Origin: Tildeniella nuda ZEHNDER 1965/U140
GTDB lineage: Bacteria > Cyanobacteriota > Cyanobacteriia > Leptolyngbyales > Leptolyngbyaceae
Length of the DNA stretch: 64,000 bases
Assembly (NCBI GenBank): GCA_019358895.1
Contig: JAHHIG010000001.1
Coordinates: 558,001 to 622,000 of the forward strand
Reading direction: 5' to 3'
Shown: piece after piece, positions 54,913 through 63,956 of the stretch
How the letters are laid out: every line of letters starts with the position of its first letter
How positions within the stretch are numbered: the stretch's first letter is position 1
Notes under the pieces: model-generated
Seen by the model: only the letters and a program-made list of their open reading frames with translations
Database searches by the model: none
What the model was told of the DNA's origin: nothing
Translations under genes and position numbers: made by a program

Positions 54913-54943
54913 TTGACAAATCGAAATTACTCAGCGCTAGTTT
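54913..54943 (+). promoter_or_regulatory. Candidate promoter for the DUF433/PIN-like pair
   Basis: A consensus -35 TTGACA (54913-54918) is followed after 19 bases by TAGTTT (54938-54943). It lies in the 148-base gap after the ABC ATPase gene and would let the inserted pair be transcribed on its own. Confidence 0.4.
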
Positions 54944-55005
54944 AAGCCCTTCCCACAAGCTGGTTTGGGATAGCATAGAGTTAGTTTCAGAGGCGTGAAT
55001 GGGTT

Positions 55006-55380
55006 ATGACCTCGGTATCAAGCGAACCGTCAACTATAGTCCTCACAGAACGTGGGCTGACGATCGCAGGCACTCGTATCACCCTTTACGATGTCATGGA
55101 TCATCTTGCAGCAGGATGGGCACCCAAGTTAATTCTGAACTGGCTGCCTCTGACAGAAGCACAACTCAATGCAGCACTCTCCTACATTGATGCTAACCGC
55201 TCGGAGGTTGAAGCAGACTGTCAGACTGTTTTAAGGGAAACTCAAGAGCGTCGTGAGTACTGGGAGATCAAAAATCGTGAGCGCTTGACGGAAATTTCTC
55301 AAATGCCTCCAAAGCCGGGGCAGGAAGCCATTCATGCTAAACTTCAAGCCTGGAAAGCCAAGCTTGGCTTAACTGCATGA
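55006..55380 (+). CDS. DUF433 domain protein, putative antitoxin
   Basis: A 124-residue protein with a DUF433 winged-helix domain at about 10-75: IVLTERGLTIAGTRITLYDVMDHLAAGWAPKLI then NWLPLTEAQLNAALSYI. DUF433 proteins are predicted VapB-like antitoxins and often precede a PIN-like (DUF5615) toxin. That is the case here: the stop overlaps the start of the next gene by four bases (ATGA). The C-terminal part (about 75-124), helical and charged, would bind the toxin. The pair interrupts an ABC transporter operon. The start is ATG 55006. Confidence 0.85.
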   Translation: MTSVSSEPSTIVLTERGLTIAGTRITLYDVMDHLAAGWAPKLILNWLPLTEAQLNAALSYIDANRSEVEADCQTVLRETQERREYWEIKNRERLTEISQMPPKPGQEAIHAKLQAWKAKLGLTA

Positions 55381-55769
55381 TGGTTCTCGTTGATTACAAT
55401 TTGACGGGCTATATCGTTCTGTTTCAGGGCACCTTGGCAGCGGATGGTTGGCTTGAGTTGTTATCCATTCGTTTTGTCACCTTGAAAGAGGCTGGATTAG
55501 CGGTTGATACGAACGATCGAATCATCTGGCAGTTCGCGCAGTCTCATCAAATGCTTTTACTCACTGCAAACCGGAATGCCAAGGGAAAAGACTCACTAGA
55601 ACAAACCATTCGTGAAGAGAGTACATCGACATCATTGCCAGTACTTACGGTTGGAAGTCTAGATCGAATCATTGAACAAGAGTATCGTGAACAATGTAGC
55701 GCCCGTATTGCTGACATCGTGCTGTCTATCGAAAATTATCTGGGGGTCAGTCGTATTTTCATTCCATGA
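55377..55769 (+). CDS. PIN-like (DUF5615-type) putative toxin
   Basis: A 130-residue protein starting MMVLVDYNLTGY, which carries the first acidic residue (Asp) of PIN-like nucleases, then LAVDTNDRIIWQFAQSHQMLLLTANRN with further acidic residues, and KDSLEQTI in the family core. It is predicted to cleave RNA when free of its DUF433 partner. Translation is coupled to the upstream gene through an ATGA overlap. Some databases label such proteins as ACP transferases, which the sequence does not support. ATG 55377 or the next ATG 55380 may be used. Evidence for toxicity is by family only. Confidence 0.75.
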   Translation: MMVLVDYNLTGYIVLFQGTLAADGWLELLSIRFVTLKEAGLAVDTNDRIIWQFAQSHQMLLLTANRNAKGKDSLEQTIREESTSTSLPVLTVGSLDRIIEQEYREQCSARIADIVLSIENYLGVSRIFIP

Positions 55770-55952
55770 GGCTGTCGGCTTCAGTTGACGATGATGGCAA
55801 TCGCGATCGTCTCATTAGCAATTGCCGTCTAATGACCTGCTTGAACCCGACTGCCGAAAGGTTTTCTGCTGTAGGCACTAAGCAAATTACGACAAGTCTG
55901 GTAACTGATGGCGCAATGGGTTCTGCTCAGTTACACGCGAAAATCAACTCAT

Positions 55953-56603
55953 ATGAATAATTTTTTTCTTGTTCGTTATGCGCCGGAGATTTTGCAACGT
56001 ACCGGGGAGCATCTGTACCTGGTGGCGATCGCCATTCTCATTGCGACCCTCATCGGCATTCCGCTGGGCATTCTGATTACCCGGAAACCTGCGCTGCGTC
56101 AATCTGTTCTGGGCACAGCGAACATTCTGCAAATTATTCCCAGTCTGGCGCTGTTTGGGCTATTGGTAACAGTGCCGCCTGCGTTGGGTGGAGGCATTGG
56201 CGATCCGCCTGCGATCGTGGCTCTCACGCTTTATTCCTTTCTGCCTATCATTCGCGGCACCTACACGGGGATTATGAGCGTTGACCCAGCCATTCGGGAA
56301 GCCGGACGGGGGATGGGCATGACGGACTGGCAGCTATTATCGCAGGTTGAAATGCCGCTGGCGTTGGGGGTCATTTTGTCAGGCATTCGAGTCGCTACGG
56401 TGATCGCGATCGGCACGGCGACCATTGCAACGGCGATCGGGGCAGGCGGCTTGGGCATTTTCATCTTTCGGGGCATTTCGGCACTGAATAATCAACTCAT
56501 TCTGGCGGGTGTCATTCCTGCTGCCGTGCTGGCGCTCATGGCAGACTTTGGCATTGGTTGGCTAGAGCATCGCCTGACACGACGAGGGGGTAAGCCTGCA
56601 TGA
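55953..56603 (+). CDS. Glycine betaine/choline-type ABC transporter, permease
   Basis: A 216-residue permease of the OpuCB/ProW type with about five or six membrane helices. The ATPase-docking loop is readable at about 110-130 (SVDPAIREAGRGMGMTDWQLLSQVEMPLALG), a good match to the EAA motif. The substrate-facing helices include VATVIAIGTATIATAIGAGGLG. I chose ATG 55953; an earlier in-frame TTG at 55908 adds non-hydrophobic residues. Its stop overlaps the start of the binding-protein gene (ATGA), so the two are coupled. The ATPase lies 1.1 kb upstream beyond an inserted toxin-antitoxin pair. Confidence 0.9.
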   Translation: MNNFFLVRYAPEILQRTGEHLYLVAIAILIATLIGIPLGILITRKPALRQSVLGTANILQIIPSLALFGLLVTVPPALGGGIGDPPAIVALTLYSFLPIIRGTYTGIMSVDPAIREAGRGMGMTDWQLLSQVEMPLALGVILSGIRVATVIAIGTATIATAIGAGGLGIFIFRGISALNNQLILAGVIPAAVLALMADFGIGWLEHRLTRRGGKPA

Positions 56604-57586
56604 GTACAGCCGTCCGAATCAAGGGTCAGATTCAATCGGGTGTGGGGGGTGGGGTGTTGGGTGTAGTAAAGACAAAGGAAAACCGCTATCAATCGCTACT
56701 GGCGTGGCTTCTCATGGCGATCGTGCTGCTGACGACGATCGCCAGTTGTAGCGCAAATCCATCTGGCAACAGTGGACGTGGCGATATCGTCATCGGAGCC
56801 AAAGCGTTTACCGAGCAGGACGTTCTGGGTGAACTGCTGGCACAACAGATTGAGGCAAAAACGGGTTTGAAGGTGGCTCGTCGGTTGCAGCTTGGGGATA
56901 CGCTGGTTTGCCACAATGCCTTGCTGTCAGGACAAATCGACCTCTACCCCGAATACACGGGTACGGCATTCTCAACCATTCTCAAGCAGAAGACGATCGG
57001 TGATGTACAAGAAGTCTACCGTCAGGTCAAAGACGACTATGCTCAACAGTTCAAGCTGGCAGTGATGCCGCCGTTGGGCTTCCAGAATACGTTTGCGATG
57101 ATTGTGCGGGGTGACATGGCGCGATCGCTCAACCTCAAAACGCTCTCTCAAGCGGCACAGTACATTCCGCAATGGCAGGCTGGCTTCGGCTATGAATTCA
57201 CCGAACGTCAGGAATACGCCAACATGGTCAAAACCTACGACTTCAAGTTCACCAAAGCGCCACGTTTATTGAATCTGGGGCTACTTTACCGGGCGCTGCT
57301 GCAAAAACAAGTGGATCTGGTGGCAGGCAACTCTACGGATGGACAAATTACCCGATCGGACTTTGTCATTCTTGAAGACGATCGACACGCCTTTCCACCG
57401 TATGAAGCAGCGGCGATCGTCCGTGAGGCAACGCTGCAAAAATATCCTCAGGTGCGTACCGCCCTTGAACAACTGGCAGGCAAAATTTCTCCCGACGAAA
57501 TGCAGCACTTAAATTATCTGGTTGATGGTGAACTGCGCGATCTCAAAGACGTAGTTCAAACCTTTCGTCAGTCCAAAAATCTCTAG
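56600..57586 (+). CDS. Glycine betaine/choline-type ABC transporter, substrate-binding lipoprotein
   Basis: A 328-residue periplasmic binding protein of the OpuAC/OsmX type. The N terminus is a long polar lead, then a hydrophobic segment with a lipobox (LLTTIASC at about 44-51), so Cys is probably lipidated. The mature domain starts IVIGAKAFTEQDVLGELLAQQIE, a hallmark of this family, and includes ALLSGQIDLYPEYTGTAFSTIL and LVAGNSTDGQI. The presence of GKISPDEMQHLNYLVDGELRD near the end supports the OpuAC fold. The ligand is likely betaine, choline or a similar solute. It overlaps the permease gene by four bases. Confidence 0.9.
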   Translation: MSTAVRIKGQIQSGVGGGVLGVVKTKENRYQSLLAWLLMAIVLLTTIASCSANPSGNSGRGDIVIGAKAFTEQDVLGELLAQQIEAKTGLKVARRLQLGDTLVCHNALLSGQIDLYPEYTGTAFSTILKQKTIGDVQEVYRQVKDDYAQQFKLAVMPPLGFQNTFAMIVRGDMARSLNLKTLSQAAQYIPQWQAGFGYEFTERQEYANMVKTYDFKFTKAPRLLNLGLLYRALLQKQVDLVAGNSTDGQITRSDFVILEDDRHAFPPYEAAAIVREATLQKYPQVRTALEQLAGKISPDEMQHLNYLVDGELRDLKDVVQTFRQSKNL

Positions 57587-57661
57587 GATCTGCGGTCTAG
57601 AGACTTTAGAATGGCAATAGTGCATTTTTGCCTTCCTTCCAGTTTTTGTCTTCCTTAAGCT

Positions 57662-58642
57662 ATGCCCACGATCGAACGCAAACCCATTCTGCTTGATTTT
57701 GAAAAGCCTCTCGCAGATCTGGAGGCACGAATTATTCAAATTCGTGAACTTGCAGAAGAAAATGATGTCGATGTTACTGATGAGATCCGTCAGCTTGAGG
57801 CACGCGCTGTGCAACTTCGTCAGGAAATTTTTAGCGGGCTGTCACCCACTCAGCAGCTTCAAGTTGCACGACATCCCCGTCGCCCCAGCACGTTGGACTA
57901 TATTCAGTCCATCAGCGATGAGTGGATGGAGCTACACGGCGATCGCGGCGGCTTTGATGACCCAGCCCTAGTCGGTGGCGTTGCTCGTCTTGCTGGTCGC
58001 CCTGTTGTCATGTTGGGGCAGCAAAAAGGACGCGACACCAAAGACAACATTACGCGCAACTTTGGCATGGCATCGCCCGGAGGCTATCGCAAAGCCATTC
58101 GGTTGATGGAACACGCCGATCGCTTTGGGATGCCAATTTTGACCTTTATTGATACCCCAGCGGCTTGGCCCGGGCTGGATGCCGAAGCGTTTGGACAGGG
58201 CGAAGCGATCGCCTACAACCTGCGCGAAATGTTTCGCTTTGACGTACCCATCATCTGCACGGTGATTGGGGAAGGCGGCTCTGGTGGTGCGTTGGGTATT
58301 GGTGTAGGCGATCGCCTGCTGATGTTTGAGCACTCAGTCTACAGCGTTGCACCACCAGAAGCGTGTGCTGCGATCCTCTGGCGTGATGCCAGCAAGGCAC
58401 AGCAGGCAGCCGAAGCATTGAAAATTACTGCATCCGACCTCAAGCAACTCGGCATTATTGATGAAATTTTGCCAGAACCGATCGGCGCTGCTCATGCTGA
58501 TCCAGTAAAAACAACCGAGATTCTTAAAGAAGCACTGCTGCGACACCTGACCGAACTTGATCAAATGACCAGTCAGCAGCGACGAGAATTGCGCTATCAG
58601 AAGTTTCGAGCGATCGGTGTTTTTAGCGAACACCCAGTTTGA
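57662..58642 (+). CDS. accA: Acetyl-CoA carboxylase carboxyltransferase subunit alpha
   Basis: A 326-residue subunit of acetyl-CoA carboxylase, the committed step of fatty acid synthesis. It matches AccA throughout: N-terminal helices ([22 protein letters not shown]), then [54 protein letters not shown], the crotonase-fold [15 protein letters not shown] that forms the oxyanion hole, and [24 protein letters not shown]. Length is normal. The start is ATG 57662. It is encoded alone, as usual in cyanobacteria, 75 bases after the transporter operon. Confidence 0.97.
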   Translation: MPTIERKPILLDFEKPLADLEARIIQIRELAEENDVDVTDEIRQLEARAVQLRQEIFSGLSPTQQLQVARHPRRPSTLDYIQSISDEWMELHGDRGGFDDPALVGGVARLAGRPVVMLGQQKGRDTKDNITRNFGMASPGGYRKAIRLMEHADRFGMPILTFIDTPAAWPGLDAEAFGQGEAIAYNLREMFRFDVPIICTVIGEGGSGGALGIGVGDRLLMFEHSVYSVAPPEACAAILWRDASKAQQAAEALKITASDLKQLGIIDEILPEPIGAAHADPVKTTEILKEALLRHLTELDQMTSQQRRELRYQKFRAIGVFSEHPV

Positions 58643-59069
58643 GCTAAAGCATACCAACTCAAACCTGCACTCAATGATGGGAGCTATCAGCCAGCACTGA
58701 CGGCTTCAGACTGACAAGCGCTCAAGTTTCTGCTCTATTTTTGCTAGTGTGAGTGATATAATGAGTTCGTAACAAATGTTTACATTTTTCGGCGAGCGTT
58801 CCATCTTCTCCACTTGTCTTTTTGAAACTAACGTTCGGAATCGGTATGCATCAAGCTTGACATCGGTTGAAAGCGCGGCGACCGCTAGTCTTGGTTGTTA
58901 GACGTTTTGCTTGAGCTTTTCAACCCTGTGACTAGCGACGATAAACGCCTTTTTTCTCATTTCTCGTTCAGCTTCGGCTGCTAAACTCATTGACCAAAGC
59001 GGTAACGTTGCCGCGCGTGACATCAGTGAGTTTTGACACGCTCACACCTTAGGATATCAAAACTGTTTC
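58643..59069. other. 427-base gap before the SDR-folE pair
   Basis: No credible gene is visible. TATAAT occurs at 58757-58762 within GAGTGATATAATGAG, without a strong -35; this could be the promoter of the SDR-folE pair or of an untranslated transcript. A near-palindrome AAATGTTTACATTT follows at about 58774-58787. Confidence 0.45.
58757..58762 (+). promoter_or_regulatory. Consensus -10 element TATAAT
   Basis: A perfect -10 hexamer about 310 bases before the SDR start codon. The corresponding -35 region (TTTTTGC...) is weak. It is the only consensus -10 noted in this gap. Confidence 0.35.
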
Positions 59070-59795
59070 ATGACGTCTCAAAGCGAACGGTATGCTCTTG
59101 TAACGGGAGCAGGCAGCGGCATCGGCAGAGCAACAGCGTTGGCATTTGCTCAGGTAGGCATCCACCTTGCATTAGTCGGTCGCACTCGATCGAAGTTGGA
59201 AGCTGTTGCTACAGAAGTAGCTCAGCATGGAGTGAAGGTGGCATGTTACTCCATTGACTTGCTGGAGGTAGAGCAGGTGCGGGAAAAAATAGCGACGATC
59301 GCCGCCAGTTTTGGACCCATCAACATTCTTGTTAACAACGCTGGCATGGGCTACACTGCATCGCTTGGCAATACGCCTCTAGCAGACTGGCAGCGCGTCC
59401 TCACGTTGAATCTGACCAGCGTATTTCAGTGCATTCAAGGCATTTTGCCGTCCATGCGCGAACGTCAGCAGGGTACCATCATCAACGTGTCCTCGATCGC
59501 TGGACAACAAGTGTTTCCCGAGTGGGGAGCATATTGCGTCAGCAAATTTGGTCTGGTGGCATTATCCAAAACGCTAGCCGCTGAGGAACGTTACAACGGT
59601 ATCCGTGTCGTCACGATCTCACCAGGTTCCGTCAACACTCCTATTTGGGACACTGACACGGTTCATGCCGATTTCGATCGCTCATCCATGCTGACACCAG
59701 AAACGGTCGCCCAGTCAATTCTCTACGCTGCATTGCTGCCCCAGGAAGCAGTAATCGAAGATATGACCCTCATGTCAAGTGTTGGCGCGCTTTAG
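59070..59795 (+). CDS. Short-chain dehydrogenase/reductase
   Basis: A 241-residue classical SDR enzyme. The NAD(P) loop is TGAGSGIG at about 13-20, with LVGRTRSKLE after strand 2, where the Arg suggests NADPH preference. NNAGMG is at about 89-94, the catalytic Ser is in VSSIAGQQ, and YCVSKFG carries Tyr and Lys at about 153-157. The substrate is unknown. It lies 103 bases before folE on the same strand; a reductase next to GTP cyclohydrolase I could act in pterin metabolism, as sepiapterin-reductase-like enzymes do, but this is inferred. The start is ATG 59070. Confidence 0.88.
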   Translation: MTSQSERYALVTGAGSGIGRATALAFAQVGIHLALVGRTRSKLEAVATEVAQHGVKVACYSIDLLEVEQVREKIATIAASFGPINILVNNAGMGYTASLGNTPLADWQRVLTLNLTSVFQCIQGILPSMRERQQGTIINVSSIAGQQVFPEWGAYCVSKFGLVALSKTLAAEERYNGIRVVTISPGSVNTPIWDTDTVHADFDRSSMLTPETVAQSILYAALLPQEAVIEDMTLMSSVGAL

Positions 59796-59898
59796 GGTCT
59801 GGCTGTGCAGCAGGCTTTTACAGAGTCGTAGGGACGTTATATGTAACATCCCTACTTAACAAACGTTCACATTGTCACATTACCTACATTTGACTCAC

Positions 59899-60600
59899 AT
59901 GACTATTGCGTCTTCTAACGGTCCTAATGGTTCCCAGCCTGCGGAAAAAAAAGCTAAAAAATTGACCACTCGCCCCGATCGCAACACGCTAGATGGTGTG
60001 CAAGAACCAAAGCTACAAACACCTCCCGAAGCACTGCAAGACGAGATGATGGCGGCTGTTAAAACGATGTTGCTCGGCGTTGGCGAAGACCCCGATCGTG
60101 AGGGCTTGCTCAAAACACCCAAGCGGGTCGCCGAGGCTATGCGCTTTCTGACCAGTGGCTACCATCAATCGCTAGAAGAACTCGTCAACGGTGCCATTTT
60201 TGATGAAGGTCACAACGAAATGGTGCTCGTTCGGGATATTACCGCCTTTAGCCTTTGCGAACATCATATGCTGCCGTTTATGGGCAAAGTGCACGTTGCC
60301 TATATCCCCAATCAAAAAGTCGTCGGGTTGAGTAAACTCGCACGCATCGTCGAAATGTACTCTCGCCGCTTGCAAGTGCAAGAGCGTCTTACCCGCCAGA
60401 TCGCTGAAGCCGTCCAGACGATTCTGGAACCCCAGGGCGTTGCTGTTGTCATGGAAGCCACGCACATGTGCATGGTGATGCGGGGTGTCCAAAAGCCGGG
60501 TTCCTGGACAGTCACTAGCGCGATGGTTGGTGTGTTTCAGGAAGACCATCGAACCCGTGAAGAGTTCTTGAACTTGATTCGCCATCAGCCCTCCTGGTAG
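59899..60600 (+). CDS. folE: GTP cyclohydrolase I
   Basis: A 233-residue enzyme opening the GTP ring to give dihydroneopterin triphosphate for folate and pterin synthesis. After a variable N-terminal region of about 50 residues, the conserved core has [20 protein letters not shown], zinc ligands Cys and His in [13 protein letters not shown] (about 125-137), [23 protein letters not shown] and the zinc Cys in [22 protein letters not shown] chose ATG 59899 (MTIASS); the longer frame from 59872 starts at TTG. The preceding SDR gene may be co-transcribed. An intrinsic terminator follows at 60654. Confidence 0.96.
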   Translation: MTIASSNGPNGSQPAEKKAKKLTTRPDRNTLDGVQEPKLQTPPEALQDEMMAAVKTMLLGVGEDPDREGLLKTPKRVAEAMRFLTSGYHQSLEELVNGAIFDEGHNEMVLVRDITAFSLCEHHMLPFMGKVHVAYIPNQKVVGLSKLARIVEMYSRRLQVQERLTRQIAEAVQTILEPQGVAVVMEATHMCMVMRGVQKPGSWTVTSAMVGVFQEDHRTREEFLNLIRHQPSW

Positions 60601-60653
60601 CGGAAAGCACCCGCTCAGTCAAATATCTGGCACGGTTATATGCCTGCTTCAAG

Positions 60654-60685
60654 TCCCTTTCCTCCTGCCAGGAGAGGGATTTTTG
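60654..60685 (+). terminator. Intrinsic terminator after folE
   Basis: TCCCTTTCCTCCTG-CCA-GGAGAGGGA forms an imperfect stem (CCTCCT with AGGAG, CCCT with AGGG) followed by TTTTTG. It is placed 53 bases after the folE stop. Confidence 0.65.
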
Positions 60686-60793
60686 TTGGCAAAGTGAACC
60701 ATTTGGCATTCGATACTGTCTCACAATCTGGAACGGTGCGATAGCTGGCTGTATTTCTTTATGTAATTTTTGTAGAGCTTTAGGTGCCGCTTT

Positions 60794-60994
60794 ATGATGA
60801 AATCAATTCAACGAACGGCTTTGAATGTGGGCGATCGTGTCCGTCTCGTACGCGGATCAATGCGAGGTCATATGGCGACGATCGCGGCTGTGAACGATGG
60901 CGCTTATTTTCTAAAAGGAGATTGGACAAAGCAAACAGGCTTCGTGCTGGTAAAGTATGGACCAGTCGAGCCAGACTCTCTGGAAAAGCTTTAA
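60794..60994 (+). CDS. Small KOW-like protein (66 aa)
   Basis: A 66-residue basic protein with a KOW-like strand-turn pattern: LNVGDRVRLVRGSMRGHMATIAAV at about 10-33, then GAYFLKGDWTKQTGFVLVKYGPVEPDSLEKL. The Gly after the VRGSMRG turn is in the position typical of KOW motifs, which bind RNA or ribosomal proteins. I do not recognise a named family. ATG 60794 (followed by a second ATG) is the likely start. The codon pattern and composition look real, and the frame is not a shadow of another gene. Confidence 0.55.
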   Translation: MMKSIQRTALNVGDRVRLVRGSMRGHMATIAAVNDGAYFLKGDWTKQTGFVLVKYGPVEPDSLEKL

Positions 60995-61068
60995 CTGTCT
61001 AGCCATGCTCAGAGATGTATGGAGTTCCATCCCTGAGTGCTGATTTGGATGCTAAGCGGCTAGACGGC

Positions 61069-61179
61069 TTACTCCACTGGTGTGAAGTACACCTGAAACA
61101 GTGCAACAAGGCTTGCGATCGCTGTACAAAAGCCTAAGAGAAACGAAACGCCGATAAAGAGAGCTGTCATTGTCCGCAT
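61069..61179 (-). CDS. Very small membrane protein (36 aa)
   Basis: A 36-residue frame from ATG 61179: a short polar start (MRTMT), one hydrophobic helix at about 6-31 (ALFIGVSFLLGFCTAIASL then VALFQVYF) and an acidic tail TPVE. Its size and single helix recall small subunits of photosynthetic complexes, but it matches none that I know (PsbX, PetM, PsaM and Ycf12 differ). A longer reading from 61356 adds 59 residues of unlikely sequence overlapping the divergent gene. AGAAG 12 bases upstream is a weak ribosome site. It is tentative. Confidence 0.4.
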   Translation of the reverse strand: MRTMTALFIGVSFLLGFCTAIASLVALFQVYFTPVE

Positions 61180-61309
61180 GAAGTGAGTTTCTTCTAGAAT
61201 CGCAGGTTGCAATTCCTTTTGGGAAAAGAATGCGTAAAAGCTTAATGAAGAGACCGTGAACCTCCCGAACCGTGTACGGTGTAAGAAAACAACCATTACA
61301 CTCTGAACT

Positions 61310-62002
61310 ATGGGCAGAAAAGCTAGCTTTTGGCTGTTGTGGCTTGGATTCGTCACCTACGCGTTTTTCCTGGCTCCCCCCGATCGCCCCGACACCCTAG
61401 AACTAATCAAGCACCTTTCAACGGGACAAATTGCAGGCATCAATCCGCTGGTTGTGGCACTGTTCAACATTATGGGTGTGCTACCTGTTATCTATAGCTG
61501 CGTATTGTTCATTGATGGCAGGATGCAGAAGATTCCAGCATGGTTGTTTGCAACGGCATCGTTTGCAGTGGGAGCGTTTGCCATCGTGCCGTACTTGGCG
61601 TTACGAGAGCCGAACACGTCCTTTGTTGGCAAGAAAACATGGTTGCTCAAGCTTTTGGATTCGCGCTGGCTGGGACTGGTGCTGGCGATCGCCACGCTGA
61701 GTCTACTGTTTTACGGCATTCGGCAGGGAGACTGGACTGACTTTGTGCAGCAGTGGCGATCGAGCCGTTTTATTCACGTGATGAGCCTGGATTTTTGCTT
61801 GCTCTCGCTGCTCTTTCCAGCGCTATTGCGGGATGATATGGCGCGACGAGGGCTGACTGACGATCGATTATTTTGGGTTATTGCGCTGCTGCCGTTGCTG
61901 GGTGCGATCGGCTATCTGGTTTTGCGTCCAGCGTTACCTGAGCAGACTGAGGGTAAAGTGCCACCTCAACCGAGCTACCCCACATCAGCGGACGCTGGTT
62001 AA
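61310..62002 (+). CDS. Conserved membrane protein of unknown function
   Basis: A 230-residue integral membrane protein with about six hydrophobic segments: about 5-20, 45-68, 78-97, 120-137, 155-172 and 185-207. A basic/polar loop carrying NTSFVGKKTWLLKLLDSRWL separates the third and fourth. The N-terminal motif FVTYAFFLAPPDRPDTLELIKHLSTGQIAGINPLVVALFNIMGVLP looks strongly constrained. The pattern suggests a family shared by cyanobacteria and plants, function unknown. The tail (about 212-230) is Pro/Ser-rich. The start is ATG 61310. It is divergent from the 36-residue frame. Confidence 0.75.
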   Translation: MGRKASFWLLWLGFVTYAFFLAPPDRPDTLELIKHLSTGQIAGINPLVVALFNIMGVLPVIYSCVLFIDGRMQKIPAWLFATASFAVGAFAIVPYLALREPNTSFVGKKTWLLKLLDSRWLGLVLAIATLSLLFYGIRQGDWTDFVQQWRSSRFIHVMSLDFCLLSLLFPALLRDDMARRGLTDDRLFWVIALLPLLGAIGYLVLRPALPEQTEGKVPPQPSYPTSADAG

Positions 62003-62030
62003 CCGATGACGATCAGTTAACCTCACGTCA

Positions 62031-63956
62031 TCACTTCACCAGGTACTGCTGTAGATAATGCTCAAACTGCGCCTCTAGCTGCTCGATCGTCAGGGAACGT
62101 GTCCAGTATTCGGTGAGGGCGTGACCAAACGCCCAGGCGTTGCGATCGGGTGTCGTGGCATTGTTTAGCAACAGCGACCACAAACCCAGCAGGTCAAAAT
62201 TACGCGCGTTTGGCAGATCGGCATTCAATAACGTGAACAGGTCGTATGCCATCTGGAGTTTGCCTAGCACCACTGGCAATTGCTCGACAGGAATTTGCTC
62301 TGCCAGAAGATATGCCAATGTCGGCGATCCGGTCGTGAGGGTCGAAATAAAGCGCAGCACGGGGCTTTTGAGCAATGCTGTCAGCCCCTGTGTGGTGGTC
62401 ATTTGAAAGGTGTAATGGTTAATGATTTTGGCGGCGGCGATCGTGCGGGCATCTAAATCCCGCAGAAACCGAGCAAGGCGAAGCTGCTTAGCAGGCGCGA
62501 TCGTTTGAATCAGTCCTACCGATAGCTGTTCTGCACCCCAGGCAGCTCGACCCGTCTGTACATCGCCTGTCACGATCGGTACCACTAGCTTGCAAAAATC
62601 ACCCAACAACCCAGCGCGATACTCTGTGGCTTCCCGAATCGCAATTTCTTTGGGACGATCGCCCCATTCCCAGTCATAGGGTGGTGCCCACTCACGGATG
62701 GGGCGCAGGCGATCAACCTGAGTGACGACTGCGATCGTGGGCAAGTCTGACACATCTGACTTTGCGTCTTGGAGAAAATCCAGATCCATTTGCAGCGCTG
62801 GATCAAGAGCTGGCGTGACCAACAGAAGCAAATCCGCTTGTGCGATGTAGTTGAGCACTTGCTCTCGCAGGTCAGTCCGATTTGCCTGCTCGTAACCAGG
62901 TGTATCCCAAAGCGTGAGTGTTTCACCACCATCCGCCTGCCAATGATAATCCTGAATGCGATCGGTACTGGGAAGCACATCTACCTCAGCGCGGCGATCA
63001 ACAAAGAGAGTATTGATCAAGCTGCTTTTTCCGGCTCCGGTTCGTCCCACCAGCAAAATGTTGATCGGCTTCTGCTCCAGCGCTTCGGCAGGTGCCGCTT
63101 GAGACAAGATCTCGCGTAAGGTTTGGGTTTTCGCTTTGGGCAATGAAAGATTAGCAGACGGCAGTTCCAACGTTGCTGGGGACATGCCACCGTAAAGAGC
63201 GATCGCCTGTTTACCTAGATTGGTCAAGGCGGCTTCTCGCAAAAGCTGACCCAGATTGACCAACAGCTCCTGCGTAGCACGATTGCTCGATCGCTGAGTT
63301 GCTGTTCTTGCTAATGCCGCCACCGGATTCAAAAGCCATTGTGCCCAGTTCCACGCTTGCAGGATCTTACGTGCCGATGGTTCCAACTTCTGGTAAATCT
63401 CATAAGCCTGATATGCTTGCCCGATCGTCACCTGATTAAGTGCTGGCGACAGCTTTTGCATCCATTGATCCATGTCTTCGACCGTGCCCCGCATGAGCGC
63501 ATACGCCTGGGGCACATAGATTTGGAGCAGGGGACGCTGCACCTGCGGGTAGTAGGCGTGGGCAACCGCTTCCACAACCTGCTTACACCGTGCCCAAAAC
63601 TCAGCCCAACCATCCCAAAGTGGTGGATCAGCACGTGCCTCTTCCAAAATCGTCTGGATGATTGTCTCAGCTTGTTGGAGGCTGCTGCCGATCGGTGTGG
63701 CTGCTGCTGCTGTAGCGTCTGCCGCTTCCAGTTCTTCTGTCACCTCAGCAACCACTGCTCGTACCTGTGCCAATGCTGGTTGCGTCCATTTCACCAACAG
63801 CCAGCGCCAGATGACAAACATCAGCACCACAACGCCCCAGATCCAGCTAATGCCCCACTGCTGAATCTGAAACCCTGCTGCAATAACGAGAAAGCTGATG
63901 ATACTGGCGATCGGCAACCCTAATGCCATCCATTGCCATAGTTTTAAGCGCACCAT
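62031..63956 (-). CDS. Membrane-associated GTPase with N-terminal transmembrane pair
   Basis: A 641-residue protein with two membrane helices at about 8-28 and 35-53, then a long helical region (about 55-290) and a GTPase domain. G1 is VGRTGAGKSSLINTLF at about 310-325, G3 is LWDTPGYEQ at about 357-365, and G4 is VVTQVDRL at about 415-422 (TQVD in place of NKXD). The C-terminal 180 residues are helical. It resembles the cyanobacterial Era-like/dynamin-related GTPases found with similar TM anchors; a role in membrane dynamics or cell-envelope upkeep is inference. The start is ATG 63956, 44 bases from the window edge. Confidence 0.85.
   Translation of the reverse strand: MVRLKLWQWMALGLPIASIISFLVIAAGFQIQQWGISWIWGVVVLMFVIWRWLLVKWTQPALAQVRAVVAEVTEELEAADATAAAATPIGSSLQQAETIIQTILEEARADPPLWDGWAEFWARCKQVVEAVAHAYYPQVQRPLLQIYVPQAYALMRGTVEDMDQWMQKLSPALNQVTIGQAYQAYEIYQKLEPSARKILQAWNWAQWLLNPVAALARTATQRSSNRATQELLVNLGQLLREAALTNLGKQAIALYGGMSPATLELPSANLSLPKAKTQTLREILSQAAPAEALEQKPINILLVGRTGAGKSSLINTLFVDRRAEVDVLPSTDRIQDYHWQADGGETLTLWDTPGYEQANRTDLREQVLNYIAQADLLLLVTPALDPALQMDLDFLQDAKSDVSDLPTIAVVTQVDRLRPIREWAPPYDWEWGDRPKEIAIREATEYRAGLLGDFCKLVVPIVTGDVQTGRAAWGAEQLSVGLIQTIAPAKQLRLARFLRDLDARTIAAAKIINHYTFQMTTTQGLTALLKSPVLRFISTLTTGSPTLAYLLAEQIPVEQLPVVLGKLQMAYDLFTLLNADLPNARNFDLLGLWSLLLNNATTPDRNAWAFGHALTEYWTRSLTIEQLEAQFEHYLQQYLVK

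Noticed and set aside
55766-55960. 64-codon frame between the PIN-like gene and the permease
   Set aside because: No family resemblance; the permease frame with a proper membrane helix start overlaps its end.
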